DNA of 64,000 bases. It comes from Ovis canadensis. Taxonomy: Eukaryota; Chordata; Mammalia; Artiodactyla; Bovidae. The notes below the pieces were generated by a model. That model saw only the letters and a list, made by a program, of their open reading frames with translations, searched no databases and had not been told where the DNA came from. Positions 1-10,217 of the stretch are shown here, piece by piece. Both the position numbers and the translations under genes were made by a program. Where the stretch lies: the NCBI RefSeq assembly GCF_042477335.2, contig NC_091251.1:27172501-27236500 (forward strand), written 5' to 3'. Within the stretch, counting starts at the first letter, position 1. Each line of letters starts with the position of its first letter.

Positions 1-138
1 CTCTGACTCCAAGGGCTAACTGCACCTAGAAGGAAGATGGGAATGCAGCTTGAAGGGTTCAAGGAAGCGCTCTCTCAAATCTCTTTCTTTGCTGCCTTAA
101 ATTCTGCCATTGACACATCAATATTTTGAGCTGTTGCT

Positions 139-165
139 ATATATATACACACACACACACACACA
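139..165. repeat. TA/CA microsatellite
   Basis: A short run of TA dinucleotides passes into about nine CA units. It abuts the A-rich tail side of the antisense SINE that follows, the usual birthplace of such microsatellites. Confidence 0.9.
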
Positions 166-166
166 T

Positions 167-422
167 TTTGGTTTGGCTGTGGTGGTCTTCACTGCTGCGT
201 GGGTTTTCTCTAGTTGTGATGAGCAGGAGCTGCTCGTCGCTGTGGTGGTGGGCTTCTTGCTGCGGTGGCTTCCTGTGTTGCCCTGGGCCTGTGGGCTTCA
301 GTAGTTGTGGTGCAGGGGTTTAGTTGCTCCATGGCACGTGGGATCTTTCCAGACCGGGGACTGAACCTGTGTCCTCTGCATGGGCAAGTGGATTCTTAAA
401 CACTGGACCACCAGGGAAGTCC
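167..422 (-). mobile_element. CHR-type tRNA-derived SINE
   Basis: Read on the minus strand it starts with the GGACTTCCCTGGTGGTCC-type head and a tRNA-like B-box region, followed by the long body rich in GCAACTA/CCACAACTA motifs that ends in A-rich sequence at the microsatellite. The length is near full for this family of whale/hippo/ruminant SINEs. Confidence 0.88.
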
Positions 423-1427
423 AAGATGTTGTTATCTTAAGGCTTCACTGTGATTTTTGTAGGCTCTGAAAGAAGGTTCAAAAAGAATTGCCAACTGCAA
501 GTACAAAGTCAGCCAACTTCTCTGTGTCTCTGTCAGTTTCTCTATGTGTGGATACAAGTCGGGGGAAGAATGACACGTCCTCCAAATCCTCCCTGTGCCC
601 GAGTCCAGACATTACTCTCCCCTGGGTTATTCTGACAACAGCTGCGGAGAAGGGGGAAAACGGCTATGGCTGTGAGCCAAGAAGGGTCATTGTGATGTCC
701 CAGGCATGAGCCTCAGCTCGCTCATCTCTAAAATGGAATGATTTCCCTGCTTGCTTTGCTGGGTTATGAGGTCCAGTGAGAAATCCCACTGTAAAGTGCT
801 GAATGGGAAAAGGTGGGAGAATGTTCTGATCAGACACCCATTTGAGCTCCAGGCAGTTAAACACTTCCCTTACCTGGTGAGCCAGGCATTTGTACACAAG
901 GAACAGACCCACAAAATATGAGCTCCAAGATGAAGCATCACATTGTATTAATATTTTCACACCACTTAACTCTCATTAAAATGTACTTTGCTGAATTTAA
1001 TATGTGATTTCAAATGACACAACATATTAAGTGCTTAATATACTAGAAATTATGAAACTATTATAGTTGATGCCATATGAAATAATTAGACTGAATTAAA
1101 CTTTAGCAGCCAAGTAAAGACTTCAACTTATAACATCTTAAAGTAGCTTAATCTATTGCTGTAATCCCCAAAATGAACGTCCAGAAGTTAGGATTTTTAA
1201 GTAAAAATGAAAGCCTAATCTGTACTTACACCCAGCTCGTCCAGGCTTTGGTGATGAGAAGTATCGTTGCCTTTGGGAGATGGGAGACCCTGGGACCCAC
1301 CCCAGGCCTCTTGCCCTGGGGCCTGGCTGGGGGATGACTCAGGTGGCTGGAGTAAGGCCTTCTGCTGAAGTGGCAGATGGGTCTTTGACCCTGCTTAGCC
1401 AGTTAAGTTAAAAAGAAAAACAAACCA
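423..1427. other. Mostly unassigned stretch
   Basis: Apart from a MIR-like piece at 705-805 I recognise no element or exon here. The part from 960 to 1260 is AT-rich with no clear repeats. No long open frame outside short chance ones. Confidence 0.5.
705..805 (+). mobile_element. MIR-like SINE fragment
   Basis: Carries the MIR order of a CCTCAGCT...CATCTCTAAAATGGAATGAT core followed by a GTTATGAGG-type segment and a GTAAAGTGCT end. It is diverged and truncated, so the call is tentative. Confidence 0.45.
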
Positions 1428-1605
1428 GGATTTCCCTAGTGGTCCAATGGTTAAGACTTCCCCTTCTGATGGCAGAGGGTGTGTATTCCATCTCTGTCTG
1501 GTCAGGGAGTTAAGACCCCAGATGCCTCCTGGCCAAAACATAGAACAGAAGCAATATTGTAACAAATTCAGTAAAGAGGTAAAAAAGTTAAAAAACAAAA
1601 ACAAA
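1428..1605 (+). mobile_element. Short CHR-type tRNA SINE
   Basis: The tRNA-derived head (TTTCCCTAGTGGTCCAATGG) is followed by a short body and an A-rich tail mixed with AAAAACAAA units. It lacks the longer CHR body seen at 167-422, so it belongs to the shorter variant. Confidence 0.75.
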
Positions 1606-1617
1606 GCCACAAACCCA

Positions 1618-1800
1618 CTTTATTGAACGTGATCGAGTGCTTCCTTTATGCCGGCATTTATGTGTTTTCTCATTTCATCCTCACAATACACCCGTGGGAT
1701 AAGCCACCATTTTCAGAAGAGGAAACAGGCTCAGAAAGACTCAGTGAATCGTCTAAGGCTTTACAGTCAGAATCCAGTGTTTGCTCCTACATCTCACGCA
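1618..1800 (-). mobile_element. MIR SINE
   Basis: The plus strand shows the reverse-complement MIR order: a CTCATTTCATCCTCACAA-type block, then a TTTTCAGAAGAGGAAAC block and a GAATCCAGTG-type block. It is near full length but diverged. Confidence 0.75.
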
Positions 1801-2045
1801 GCCTCCTTGTTCTCGTGTGTTTGTGGGTGCACCTGTGGGTATGCACATTCTCATTTCCATAGTGGCTCCCCGACCGAATACATGACCTGCTATCTGACAG
1901 TGACCCGTGGCTTTATCACATTGCAGTCATGGAGGGTAGGGACCATGACTTGAGAGCCTCACTTTGAACAGGGAGGACACAGCCTGGCTAACTCACACAG
2001 GAAGTGCTCTGTGAATATTAGCTGCATTCAAAAAGAATGAATTCA

Positions 2046-2165
2046 GGACTTCCCTGGCTGTCCAACGGTTAAGACATCACTTCCACTTCAGTGGGGGCTG
2101 GTTCGATCCCTGGCTGAGGAACTAAGATCCTGCATGCCCAGAGATACAGCCAAAAAAATAAATAG
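2046..2165 (+). mobile_element. Short CHR-type SINE with TSD
   Basis: Head GGACTTCCCTGGCTGTCC, B-box-like GGTTCGATCCCTGG and a short AATAAATA tail. The 12-bp direct repeat AGAATGAATTCA lies at 2034-2045 and 2166-2177, which fixes both ends of the insertion. Confidence 0.88.
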
Positions 2166-2534
2166 AGAATGAATTCATTACCTCCTGAGTATCCTAACGT
2201 TTATTTACATGTAGCTGTCATAAACAAGACGGCTTCTTAGAGAGGAAGGGATACTTCTATCACAGGAAGTACTTAAGTTTATAACCATTTAAGATACTGT
2301 ATCTCAATACTCATACCAGCATGAAAATACTGATCTAATCAGCTATTTGAAAAATGTAAAGTTGAATGTGGATATCTAAATATATTAAAACTTACTGACC
2401 AGAAAAATGATTTTAATGGAAGCAGGAAAAGTTAACTCCAGCCAGCAGATGTTTATAATTAACTGAAAATATGTATTTTCCATTAAGTATCTAGATTCAG
2501 TTGTGCCTCATCAAAGAGAAAACCGGGTAACAAT

Positions 2535-2705
2535 GGCTTTAAAGTGACAGAGGTTAATTTCTCTGTTGCATAAAACAAGTTGTCTTTCAAGGTCTGGTCT
2601 GATGGCTCCTCTCTGTCACAGAGCCAGGTAAGTTCTTTTATCCTTTAAGGCAACAACTAAGATGGCTGCAGGAGGTTCCAGGTGTCAGGAAAGCGGCAAA
2701 GGGTG
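2535..2705 (+). mobile_element. Old mammalian interspersed repeat, unnamed here
   Basis: Contains a GACAGAGGTTAATTTCTCT-type block, a GATGGCTCC block and an AAGATGGCTGCAGGAG block. The same family appears at 35040-35480 and, inverted, at 30860-31010 and 36390-36620. I recognise the family as mammalian-wide but cannot name it with confidence. A good-looking splice donor (CAGGTAAGT near 2628) lies inside it. Confidence 0.5.
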
Positions 2706-2840
2706 CCTTTTACTTCCTTGAATAAAATCTGCAGCTAAGAAAGAGGAAGAGAATGGCAATGAATGGGCAAATAGCAGGCATTGGCATATGACCTGGCACT
2801 CAGAGGCTGGTCAGTAGTTGTTACTTTTCCTTTCTGCAGT

Positions 2841-3060
2841 AGTTTCCCTGGTGGCTCAGACAGTAAAGAATCTGCCTACAATGCAGGAGCCCTGGGTTTG
2901 ATCCCTTGGGGAGAGGGTGGTGGGGTTCCATGGAGGAGGGAATGGCAACCCACTCCAGTATTCTTGCCTGGAGAATTCCGTGGACAGAGGAGCCTGGCAT
3001 CCTACAGTCCTTGGGGTCGCAAACAGTCGGACACGACTGATCAACCAACACTTTCACTTT
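2841..3060 (+). mobile_element. Bov-tA SINE
   Basis: tRNA-Glu-like head (TTTCCCTGGTGGCTCAGA) fused to a Bov-A unit that reads through CAACCCACTCCAGTATTCTT and AGAGGAGCCTGG to a GACACGACTGA end. Imperfect flanking repeats (TTTCTGCAG at about 2831-2839 and 3063-3071) suggest the insertion borders. Confidence 0.92.
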
Positions 3061-3063
3061 CTT

Positions 3064-3469
3064 TTCTGCAGAGCATCAGGAAGGGGAAGGAAGTAATATT
3101 CACTAACAGCATATGGGGTTCCTGGGATTATGCTGGACATTGCACCTGATCTCCTTCAGTGATCATGTCCTATGTGGGCGGCATGGCAGCAGGGCAGGCA
3201 GGAGGGGATGCTGTGACTTGGGGGGGGCGGGGCTCTACCCACATGTGGAGGTAGGAAGTTGAAGGAGGGGTGTTGGAATGTTTGCCTAAGAAGCCCAGGG
3301 GCTTCTGGGAAGAAAGAGATTAAACCTCCAATCCTTTTTCTCTGAGATTCAAGTTATTAAAAAATTTCAGGATGGATCTGATGGTACCGACCAAGGAGCA
3401 GGAAGGTTAACATTATGCCCTTAAATGATAATAAAATTGCTCTGCGTGCATAAAGTGGAGTAATCAGAG
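3064..3469. other. Unassigned sequence with G-run
   Basis: No element or exon recognised. It contains a short G-rich run near 3219-3232 that could form a quadruplex. Confidence 0.4.
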
Positions 3470-3746
3470 GTTAAAAAGAGGACTTAATAGGAAAGTTGGC
3501 AAAAGTCTTGAACAGGCACTTTACAAAATGGCAGCTGTAGATGGTTCGTGTGAAAATGTGCCCAGTGCCTCAGACATTAAGGAAATGCAAAATAAACTAC
3601 CTCACAATTAACCCTGGCGGGTCTGCTGATCCCAAGTGCTGGCGGGGAGCAGAGCAGTGGAGACGTGAGACTCTGTGGCTGGGGTAAGAAGAGACTGGTG
3701 TAGCCGCTTTGGGAAACTGTCCACACGCCTTGTAAAATTGAAGATA

Positions 3747-3915
3747 GGGACTTTCCTGGTAGCCCAGTGGCTAAGACTCCATGGTCCCAATGCAGGGGGC
3801 CCAGCTTTGATCCCTGGGCAGGGAACTAGATCCCACATACTGTAACAAAGACCAAAGATCCTGTGTGCCACGTCTAAGACCTAGCACAGCCAAATCAATT
3901 TAAAAAATAAATGAA
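3747..3915 (+). mobile_element. CHR-type SINE inside L1
   Basis: Starts GGGACTTTCCTGGTAGCCC and ends in an AATAAATGAA tail. A 14-bp target duplication TAAAATTGAAGATA lies at 3733-3746 and 3916-3929; removing one copy plus the SINE restores the L1 reading. Confidence 0.9.
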
Positions 3916-4161
3916 TAAAATTGAAGATAAACATCCCGTGAGTCAGTTGATCCACTTCTAGTTACAAACCCTAAAGAAATTCACGCACACCTGCACCAAG
4001 TTACAGGTGAAAGACAATTCAAAGCAGTGTTATTTGTAATGGCCTCCAAACTGGAAACAACTCAAGTGCCCATCAGCAGCAGAATGGGTAGATACATTGT
4101 GATTAACGTACAATAGGTGACCACACCGTAATGAAAATTAGTGAGCTGTAGTTACATCCAG

Positions 4162-4558
4162 TGTTAGGCTCAGTGGTATCTCCCCCATCCCACCATATTC
4201 GTATAACGCCCTAACCCCCATACTTCAGAGTGTGACTATATTTAATTACATAGGCAATCAAGTTCAAATGAGGTCATATGGGCAGCGTCCATCCAGTACG
4301 GCTGATGTCCTTATAGAACAAGGGTGTCTGGACATAGACACGTACAGAGGAAAGATGAAGATACAGGGAGAAGACAGCCATCTCTCGATAAGCCAGGAAG
4401 AGACCTGGAGCACAGACTTCCCTCACAGCCCTCAGAAGGAAGTAACCTTGCTGACACCTTGCTCTCAGACTTCTAGCCTCTTCAACTAGGAGAAAATAAA
4501 TTTCTTTTGTTTAAGCCAACCTGTAGTTCTTTGTTATGGAAGCCCCAGTAAACAAATA
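4162..4558 (+). mobile_element. MLT1-type LTR (ERVL-MaLR) inside L1
   Basis: Begins TGTTAGGCTCAGTGG, carries the CCCTAACCCCCA and AATGAGGTCATATGG blocks, an AAAATAAATTTC polyadenylation region and ends near GCCCCAGTAAACAAATA. It is a solo LTR of about 397 bp that cuts the surrounding L1 3' UTR. Confidence 0.82.
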
Positions 4559-4897
4559 TACTTGGCAACATGGATGAATCTTGTGAACATGATGTTGAGT
4601 GAAAGAAGACAAGAATATATACAAAATTATGTTAATACCATTTCAATGGAGTTCAAAATTAGGCAAAATGGTATTGTTTAGGAATACAAATATAGATTGT
4701 ACAAAATGATAAGATAAGGAAGGGATTACTGTGAATGATAAGAGCATGGAAAGGAACAGGAGAAGTCTTCTGGGATGGTGGCTACATATTTTGTTCTCTT
4801 GGGCACCGGTTAAAGTGTTCTTTCTAAAATTATTCACTGAATTGAAACTTTGTTTATAATAAACTTCCCAGTGCTTATTTATAATAAAATGTTGTAA

Positions 4898-4965
4898 AAG
4901 CAGGAAGGAGAAGGAGGTAGGGGAGGAGGAAGGAGAAGAGGGAAAAGAGGGCAAGAAGAACCCAT
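4898..4965. repeat. Purine-rich GGA/GAA tract
   Basis: A run of GGAAGGAGAAGGAGG-like units directly after the L1 3' end. It probably grew from the L1 A-rich tail. Confidence 0.75.
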
Positions 4966-5155
4966 GGGCTGACTTCTTAGCAAGTGAGTTTACCTAAAGA
5001 TTGGCCACCGCAGCTGTCTGTGAATGGAGAGTCTGAGGGTCAGGTGCTGCTTCTGAATTCATCACCAGAGCCTAGAATCTCACACCCTTCCCGAGAGGAG
5101 TCTTAGGAGCTTTGTAACCTAGGGAAAGCCACTACATTTCTCTGAGGATTGTTTC

Positions 5156-5270
5156 TTTTTTGGCCTCCCAGCACTAACATGTGGGAATCTTAGTTCCCTG
5201 ACCAGGAATCGAGTCCGCACCCCTGCATGGGAAGCGTGGAGTCTTAACCACCGGACCACCAGGCAAGGCA
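5156..5270 (-). mobile_element. Short CHR-type SINE
   Basis: On the minus strand it runs from the GCCTTGCCTGGTGGTCCGG head through a tRNA-like body to an A-rich tail (plus-strand T-run at 5150-5160). Near-identical 15-mers TCTGAGGATTGTTTC and TCTGAGGTTTGTTTC flank it at 5141-5155 and 5271-5285. Confidence 0.85.
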
Positions 5271-5286
5271 TCTGAGGTTTGTTTCC

Positions 5287-5625
5287 TCATCTTTAGTCTG
5301 CGTAAGCCTCACTAAAATGCAGTAAAGCTCTTCTCTTGCTAAGTCGGGTCTCTGCTCAGATGTCAGCTCTTCTGGGAGGCCTTCCCTGACCACTTCGTGA
5401 CAGTGGCACTTCCTTTTATTCTTTTCCCCTTTATTTTTCTTCATAGTACTTAATACTGGTACTTAATATCTATCACTGAAATTATGTCAAAATATTATGT
5501 CAAATATTGTTCACCAGGAGTATTTTTGTCTTGTTTTTGTCTTGTTTACCACTGTATCCCCAGTGCCTAAATCAGTGTGTGGCACAGAATAGATGCTCAG
5601 TAAGTATTTGCAGAATAACAAAGGC
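5287..5625 (+). mobile_element. L2 LINE 3' end
   Basis: Shows the L2 order: TCTCTGCTCAGATGTCA, GAGGCCTTCCCTGACCAC, TTTATTTTTCTTCATAG, then a CACTGTATCCCCAGTGCCTA and GATGCTCAGTAAGTATTTG end. It starts right after the antisense SINE. Confidence 0.85.
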
Positions 5626-6099
5626 TAGGTAAGACAATGCTCTTAGTGCCTGCCCCATGAAGCCATCAATAAATGCTGGGCCCTGCTTCTCCCTCCTTTA
5701 GCTGAGACTCTCACCCCCATTTCCTGGGGCTGGGCTCAACCAGCCCCCAATCTCATTCCAGCCTCCTCTCCAACCAGTGACTGAGAAAAGACCCAAAACT
5801 CACCCTCCTGACTGTTAGCAACATTTCTTCTTAGGCAACATCAGAAACCTCGTATTCTCGGGGCTGGGGTCTCCTGTACCTCATCCTGGGTCACTGCTTT
5901 CCCCTGAACCCAATGTGATCCATTTCATCTGCCCCTCCCCACACCCCTTCTGTGGGCCCCAGCTGGAGGCAGGGGGTGGAGGGGGTGGACCTTCCCCTCC
6001 AAGGGGCTCAGCTGCCCCAGGATGACCCAGCTCTGAATACTGACCGCACTTGGGGTGTGTGGGTATTTTCCTCTGTCTATAGATACTATTGTGGGCTCA
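5626..6099. other. Unassigned, GC-moderate
   Basis: No repeat or exon recognised. Short C-rich and G-rich stretches (about 5930-6010) give chance open frames only. Confidence 0.4.
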
Positions 6100-6370
6100 G
6101 AGAGAGGCCTTGCAGACTCCCCATAAAGGCTTCTCTCATTCCTGCACCAGCATTAATTGCTCCCTCCTCCCTGTCCTGGCTATGTGGCATCTATATTTAG
6201 CATTTATTTCCTTCTGCCCTGTGTTAGAGTTAGCTGTGTGCTTGCTTGCCTCCCTGCCGCCCTCTCCAGGCGATGAGCACCTCCCCAAGGTGTGGGGCCA
6301 GGCTTTGTTCATTACTGTGCTCCAGGCGCATGGCACAACACCTGAGGCTCAACAGACAGTTTTTAAAAAG
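6100..6370 (+). mobile_element. L2 LINE fragment
   Basis: Diverged L2 3' end with GGCTTTGTTCATTACTGTGC, then GCGCATGGCACAACACCTGA and a GGCTCAACAGACAGTTTTT terminus. Weaker than the copy at 5287-5625. Confidence 0.6.
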
Positions 6371-6394
6371 GGCCTCCTATTGAAATAAGAGGTC

Positions 6395-6802
6395 AGGACT
6401 GTGAAGAAGGCTGAGCACCAAAGAATTGATGCTTTTGAACTGTGGTGTTGGAGAAGACTCTTGAGAGTCTCTTGGACTGCAAGGAGATCCAACCAGCCCA
6501 TTCTGAAGGAGATCAGCCCTGGGATTTCTTTGAAGGAATGATGCTAAAGCTGAAACTCCAGTACTTTGGCCACCTCATGTGAAGAGTTGACTCATTGGAA
6601 AAGACTTTGATGCTGGGAGGGATTGGTGGCAGGAGGAGAAGGGGACGACAGAGGATGAGATGGCTGGATGGCATCACTGACTCGATGGACTCGAGTCTGA
6701 GTGAACTCCGGGAGTTGGTGATGGACAGGCCTGGCGTGCTGCGATTCATGGGGTCACAGAGAGTCAGACACGACTGAGCGACTGAACTGAACTGAACTAA
6801 AG
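6395..6802 (+). mobile_element. BovB LINE, 3' end
   Basis: Covers the last part of the BovB polyprotein (the [10 protein letters not shown]...[14 protein letters not shown] region) and ends in the family's repeated GAACT tail at about 6780-6800. It is 5' truncated and frame-broken. Confidence 0.93.
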
Positions 6803-7072
6803 ATCTTAGGCTTAAGATGACATTCAACAACCTTCTTAGATACTTAACCATCTGAGGTACGGGGAAGCCCTTCCTAGATATACCATCTCCCAGCTTCCCA
6901 ATTTAAAAGCTAATTAAGGCATAGGAAAAGAAGAAAACTCAGAACCTTTCAGAAAATGTGGCAAATGATTGGCAGGAGCCTGGGAGGAATTTTCCCTAAT
7001 GATGTGCTTATGGGGCTGAGCAAGATGACACAGTTGGTGGCCAGTGCATGATTTTTAAAAAAAGTTTTCATT

Positions 7073-7347
7073 GATTGATCTTTTGGCTGCACTGGGTCTG
7101 CATTGCTGTATGTAGGCTTTCTCCCGTTGCAGCGAGAGGGGGCTACTCTTGGTTGTGGTGCATGGGCTTCTCATTGCCGTGGCTTCTCTTGTTGCTGAGT
7201 TCAGGCTCTAGGCACACAGGCTCAGTGGCTGCATTGCAAGGGCTTAGTTGCTCCGAGACATATAGAATCTTCCTGGACCAGGAATCGAACCTGCATCCCC
7301 TGCGTTGGAAGGTGGATTCTTATTCACTGGACTACCAGGGGAGTCCC
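7073..7347 (-). mobile_element. CHR-type SINE, long form
   Basis: The plus strand reads TTTTGGCTGCACTGGGTCTG at the tail side and GACTACCAGGGGAGTCCC at the head. Near full length. Confidence 0.88.
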
Positions 7348-7649
7348 CATCCATGCTTTGCCCTCTAAACTGGCCTTGAACCTTCAGACAGGAAGCACGC
7401 AGGGGGAATGTTTGACCCTCAATCCCTTTCTGGGGTTGTTCCAGCCAGATAACTGGGTAACTCCTCCTCTCATGAAGGTATGGCTTCCTGAGGTGGTCAC
7501 TTCTGTCCACCTTGGGCCCTCTTGTTAGCCCCTGTCCATCTGGAAACCTAGGAGCAGGGAGTTGAGTGGTACTGGCAAGGGGTCTGTCTGGAAGACATGT
7601 TCACCTAATGCGCAACAGCACAGGAGGAAAGGATGTGTCTTTATTTTAG

Positions 7650-8953
7650 CTCAGTTCAGTTCAGTCACTCAGTCATGTCCAACTCTTTGTGACCCCATGG
7701 ACTGCAGCACGCCAGGCTTCCCTGTCTGTCACCAAGTCCTGGAGCTTGCTCAAGCTCATGTCCATCAAGCTGGTGATGCCATCCAACCATCTCATCCTCT
7801 GTTGTCCCCTTCTCCTCCTGCCTTCAATCTTTCCCAGCATCAGGGTCTTTTCCAATGAGTCAGTTCTTTGTATCAGGTGGCCAAAGTATTGGAGCTTCAG
7901 CTTCAGCATCAGTCCTTCCAATGAACATTCAGGACTGATCTCCTTTAGGATGGACTGGCTGGATCTCCTTGCTGTCCAAGGGACTCTCAAGAGTCTTCTC
8001 CAACACCACGGTTCAAAAGTATCAATTCTTTTTTGCTCAGCTTTCTTTATGGTCCAACTCTCACATCCATACATGACTACTGGAAAAACCTTAGCTTTGA
8101 CTAGACAGACCTTTGCTGGCAACGTAATGTCTCTACTTTTTAATGTGTGTCTAGGTTGGTCATAACTTTTCTTCCAAGGAGCAAGTGCTTTTAATTTCAT
8201 GGCTGCAGTCACCATCTGCAGTGATTTGGGAGCCCAAGAAAGGAAAGTCTCTCACTGTTTCCATTGTTTCCCCGTCTATTTGCCATGAAGTGATGGGACC
8301 TGATGCCATGATCTTTATTTTCTGAATGTTGAGTTTTAAGCCAACCTTTTTACTCTCCTCTTTCACTTTTATCAAGAGGCTCTTTAGTCTTCTTCGCTTT
8401 CTGCCATAAGGGTGGTGTAATTTGCATATCTGAGGTTATTGTTATTTCTCCCGGCAGTCTTGATTCTAGCCTGTGCTTTATCCACCCCAGCATTTCGCAT
8501 GATGTGCTCTGCATGTAAGTTAAATAAGCAGAGTGACAATATTCAGCCTTGACGTACTCCTTTCCCAATTTGGAACTAGTCTGTTGTTCCATGTCTGGTT
8601 CTAACTGTTGCTTTTTGACCTGCATACAGATTTCTCAGGAGGCAGGTCAGGTGGTCTGGTATTCCCATCTCTTTCAGAATTTTCCACAGTTGGTTGTGAT
8701 CCACACAGTCAAAGGCTTTGGCGTAGCCGATAAAGCAAAAGTAGATGTTTTTCTGGAACTCTCTTGCTTTTCCGATGATCCAACGGATGTTGGCAATTTG
8801 ATCTCCGGTTCCTTGGCTTTTTCTAAATCCAGCTTGAACATCTGGAAGCTCTTGGTTCATGTACTATTGAAGCCTGGCTTGGAGAATTTTGAGCTTTACT
8901 TTGCCAACATGTGAGATGAATGCAATTCTGCGGTAGTTTGAACATTCTTTGGC
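7650..8953 (-). mobile_element. BovB LINE, about 1.3 kb
   Basis: The minus strand runs from a GCCAAAGAATGTTCAAACTA start through reverse transcriptase motifs (fragments reading FCFIGYAKAFDCVDH and, further on, [16 protein letters not shown]) to the family's 3' tail at 7650. Several frame changes and stops break it. The 5' truncation point is at about 8953, where an AT-rich tandem array begins. Confidence 0.93.
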
Positions 8954-8960
8954 TTTATTT

Positions 8961-9150
8961 GGCTATATCTTATATACAGTATCTTTATTTAGTTATATTA
9001 TATATATAATATGTATTATAAAATATCTTTATTTAGTTATATCTTATATACAGTATCTTTATTTAGTTGATTTATATTATATATTATATATTATATATGT
9101 ATTATAAAATATCTTTATTTAGTTATATCTTATATACAGTAATACGGATG
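8961..9150. repeat. AT-rich tandem duplication
   Basis: The phrase TATCTTATATACAGTATCTT occurs at about 8966 and 9041, and its first half again at about 9126, each next to ATCTTTATTTAGTTATAT and TATA-rich filler. This is roughly two and a partial copies of a 75-85-bp unit. Confidence 0.8.
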
Positions 9151-9395
9151 CATAGTAGTAATGAAATTGTATTAACTCAATTCCAGGCTCTTTGGCTTTT
9201 AGTAGAGGAGGATAATGCATTTATATTTATTCTGGCATTTGCTTTCATTTTCATGTTTGGGCTTTATTTTCATGTTTTGATCTAAGCTTTCTCTTTTTCC
9301 TTGCCTTCTGTGATAGGTATGATTTATTTATTTTTATCTTCTGTGATTTGGAAAGTATACAGCTTATTGTTTTAATTCTGCTGACACCTTCAAGA
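9151..9395. other. Unassigned AT-rich spacer
   Basis: No element recognised between the tandem array and the RPL10 retrocopy. Confidence 0.4.
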
Positions 9396-9772
9396 TTTTT
9401 TTTGGGCAGGAAGGTAGGGTTTATTGAAGGGCATGAGTAAGGAAGGGGCAAGGCTCTCCAGGATGCAGGGCCATTTGTCCAGGGCCACGATTAGGGGCGT
9501 ATGTGACCCCACAGCCATCCTGGGTGAGCTGCTTCTCGGCCACCGTGTTTTCAAATTCATCCACATTAAACTTAGTGAATCCCCACTTCTTGAAGATGTG
9601 GGTCTTCTGGAGGCCAGGTAACCTGAAGTCGGCCCTGTGCAGGGCCTCAATCACATGCTCCTTGTTCTGCAGCGTGGTGTGGATGGACGGTATGACTTGG
9701 CCTATGTGGACGCTGACCAGTGTGCCCTTGGGCTTTCCAAAGCCCTGGAGCCTAGATTGGGGACAGCATGCC
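9396..9772 (-). pseudogene. RPL10: RPL10 processed pseudogene (3' part)
   Basis: The minus strand encodes a stretch closely resembling the C-terminal part of ribosomal protein L10 of the 60S subunit: residues reading [15 protein letters not shown], then [20 protein letters not shown], then [13 protein letters not shown]. No start codon, introns or upstream half are present. An AATAAA lies at the 3' side and an A-run (plus-strand T-run 9396-9403) follows, so it is a retrocopy. Broken by substitutions, a short deletion near the 5' edge and a frameshift just before the native stop. 5' truncated at about residue 130 of the roughly 214-residue protein. Not expected to be functional. Confidence 0.9.
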
Positions 9773-10217
9773 AGTCATGAATGTCCGCTGGAAAGAGCAC
9801 CACTGGAAAGGGCTGTCTCCAGGGTTCCTTAAGGCAATGCTTACAGGCAGCAGGCTGCACACACTGCAGAGGAGGCTGCTGTTTGCAACCATCACACACC
9901 AGGCCTCCATGGGGAAAAGAACACAGTTGGCTTAACTGGCTGCAAACAAGATGGTAAAACATTTTATGGCACCCATGTTTCTCCAACTCTCACATTCAAG
10001 AGAAATCTACAATTTTTGTCTCTGTGCAATGTAAGGTAAGAAGTTTTCCAGTTCCTTACTTCCACACCTTTCCATTAAAGGCTTAGTTATCTTTTTCAAA
10101 ACTATGTAAGTCTTCTTTATCCAAAAATTGGAATTTGTCATTCAAATTTTAACCATGTTTGTGACAGTTATTGTTATTGAATTCTCTGTGTTTAAGTGGG
10201 GACCATGTATAGTGTGT
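9773..10217. other. Unassigned; short Cys-rich minus-strand frame
   Basis: The minus strand of 9773-9985 stays open and has CDGC, QCVQPAACKHC spacing that looks vaguely zinc-binding, but no family is recognised. It may be 5' sequence of the adjacent retrocopy that has diverged, or chance. Confidence 0.3.

Larger units (their letters stand above)
3470..4905 (+). mobile_element. Old L1 (L1M-type) 3' part, split in three
   Basis: Segments 3470-3746, 3930-4161 and 4559-4905 join into one L1 ORF2 C-terminal and 3' UTR sequence: GGCAAAAGTCTTGAACAGGC, then a CTAGTTACAAACCCT region, then GCAACATGGATGAATCTTGT and GTTGAGTGAAAGAAG. A CHR SINE and an MLT1 LTR interrupt it. The coding sense is destroyed by indels. 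Confidence 0.8.

Noticed and set aside
2620..2640. Strong-looking splice donor CAGGTAAGT
   Set aside because: It lies inside an old dispersed repeat with no supported upstream exon.
7562..8165. Plus-strand frames of 98 and 158 codons over 7562-8165
   Set aside because: They are the opposite strand of BovB, a frequent chance opening in this family.
7673..8215. 180-codon minus-strand frame as a host gene
   Set aside because: It is the C-terminal part of the BovB polyprotein.
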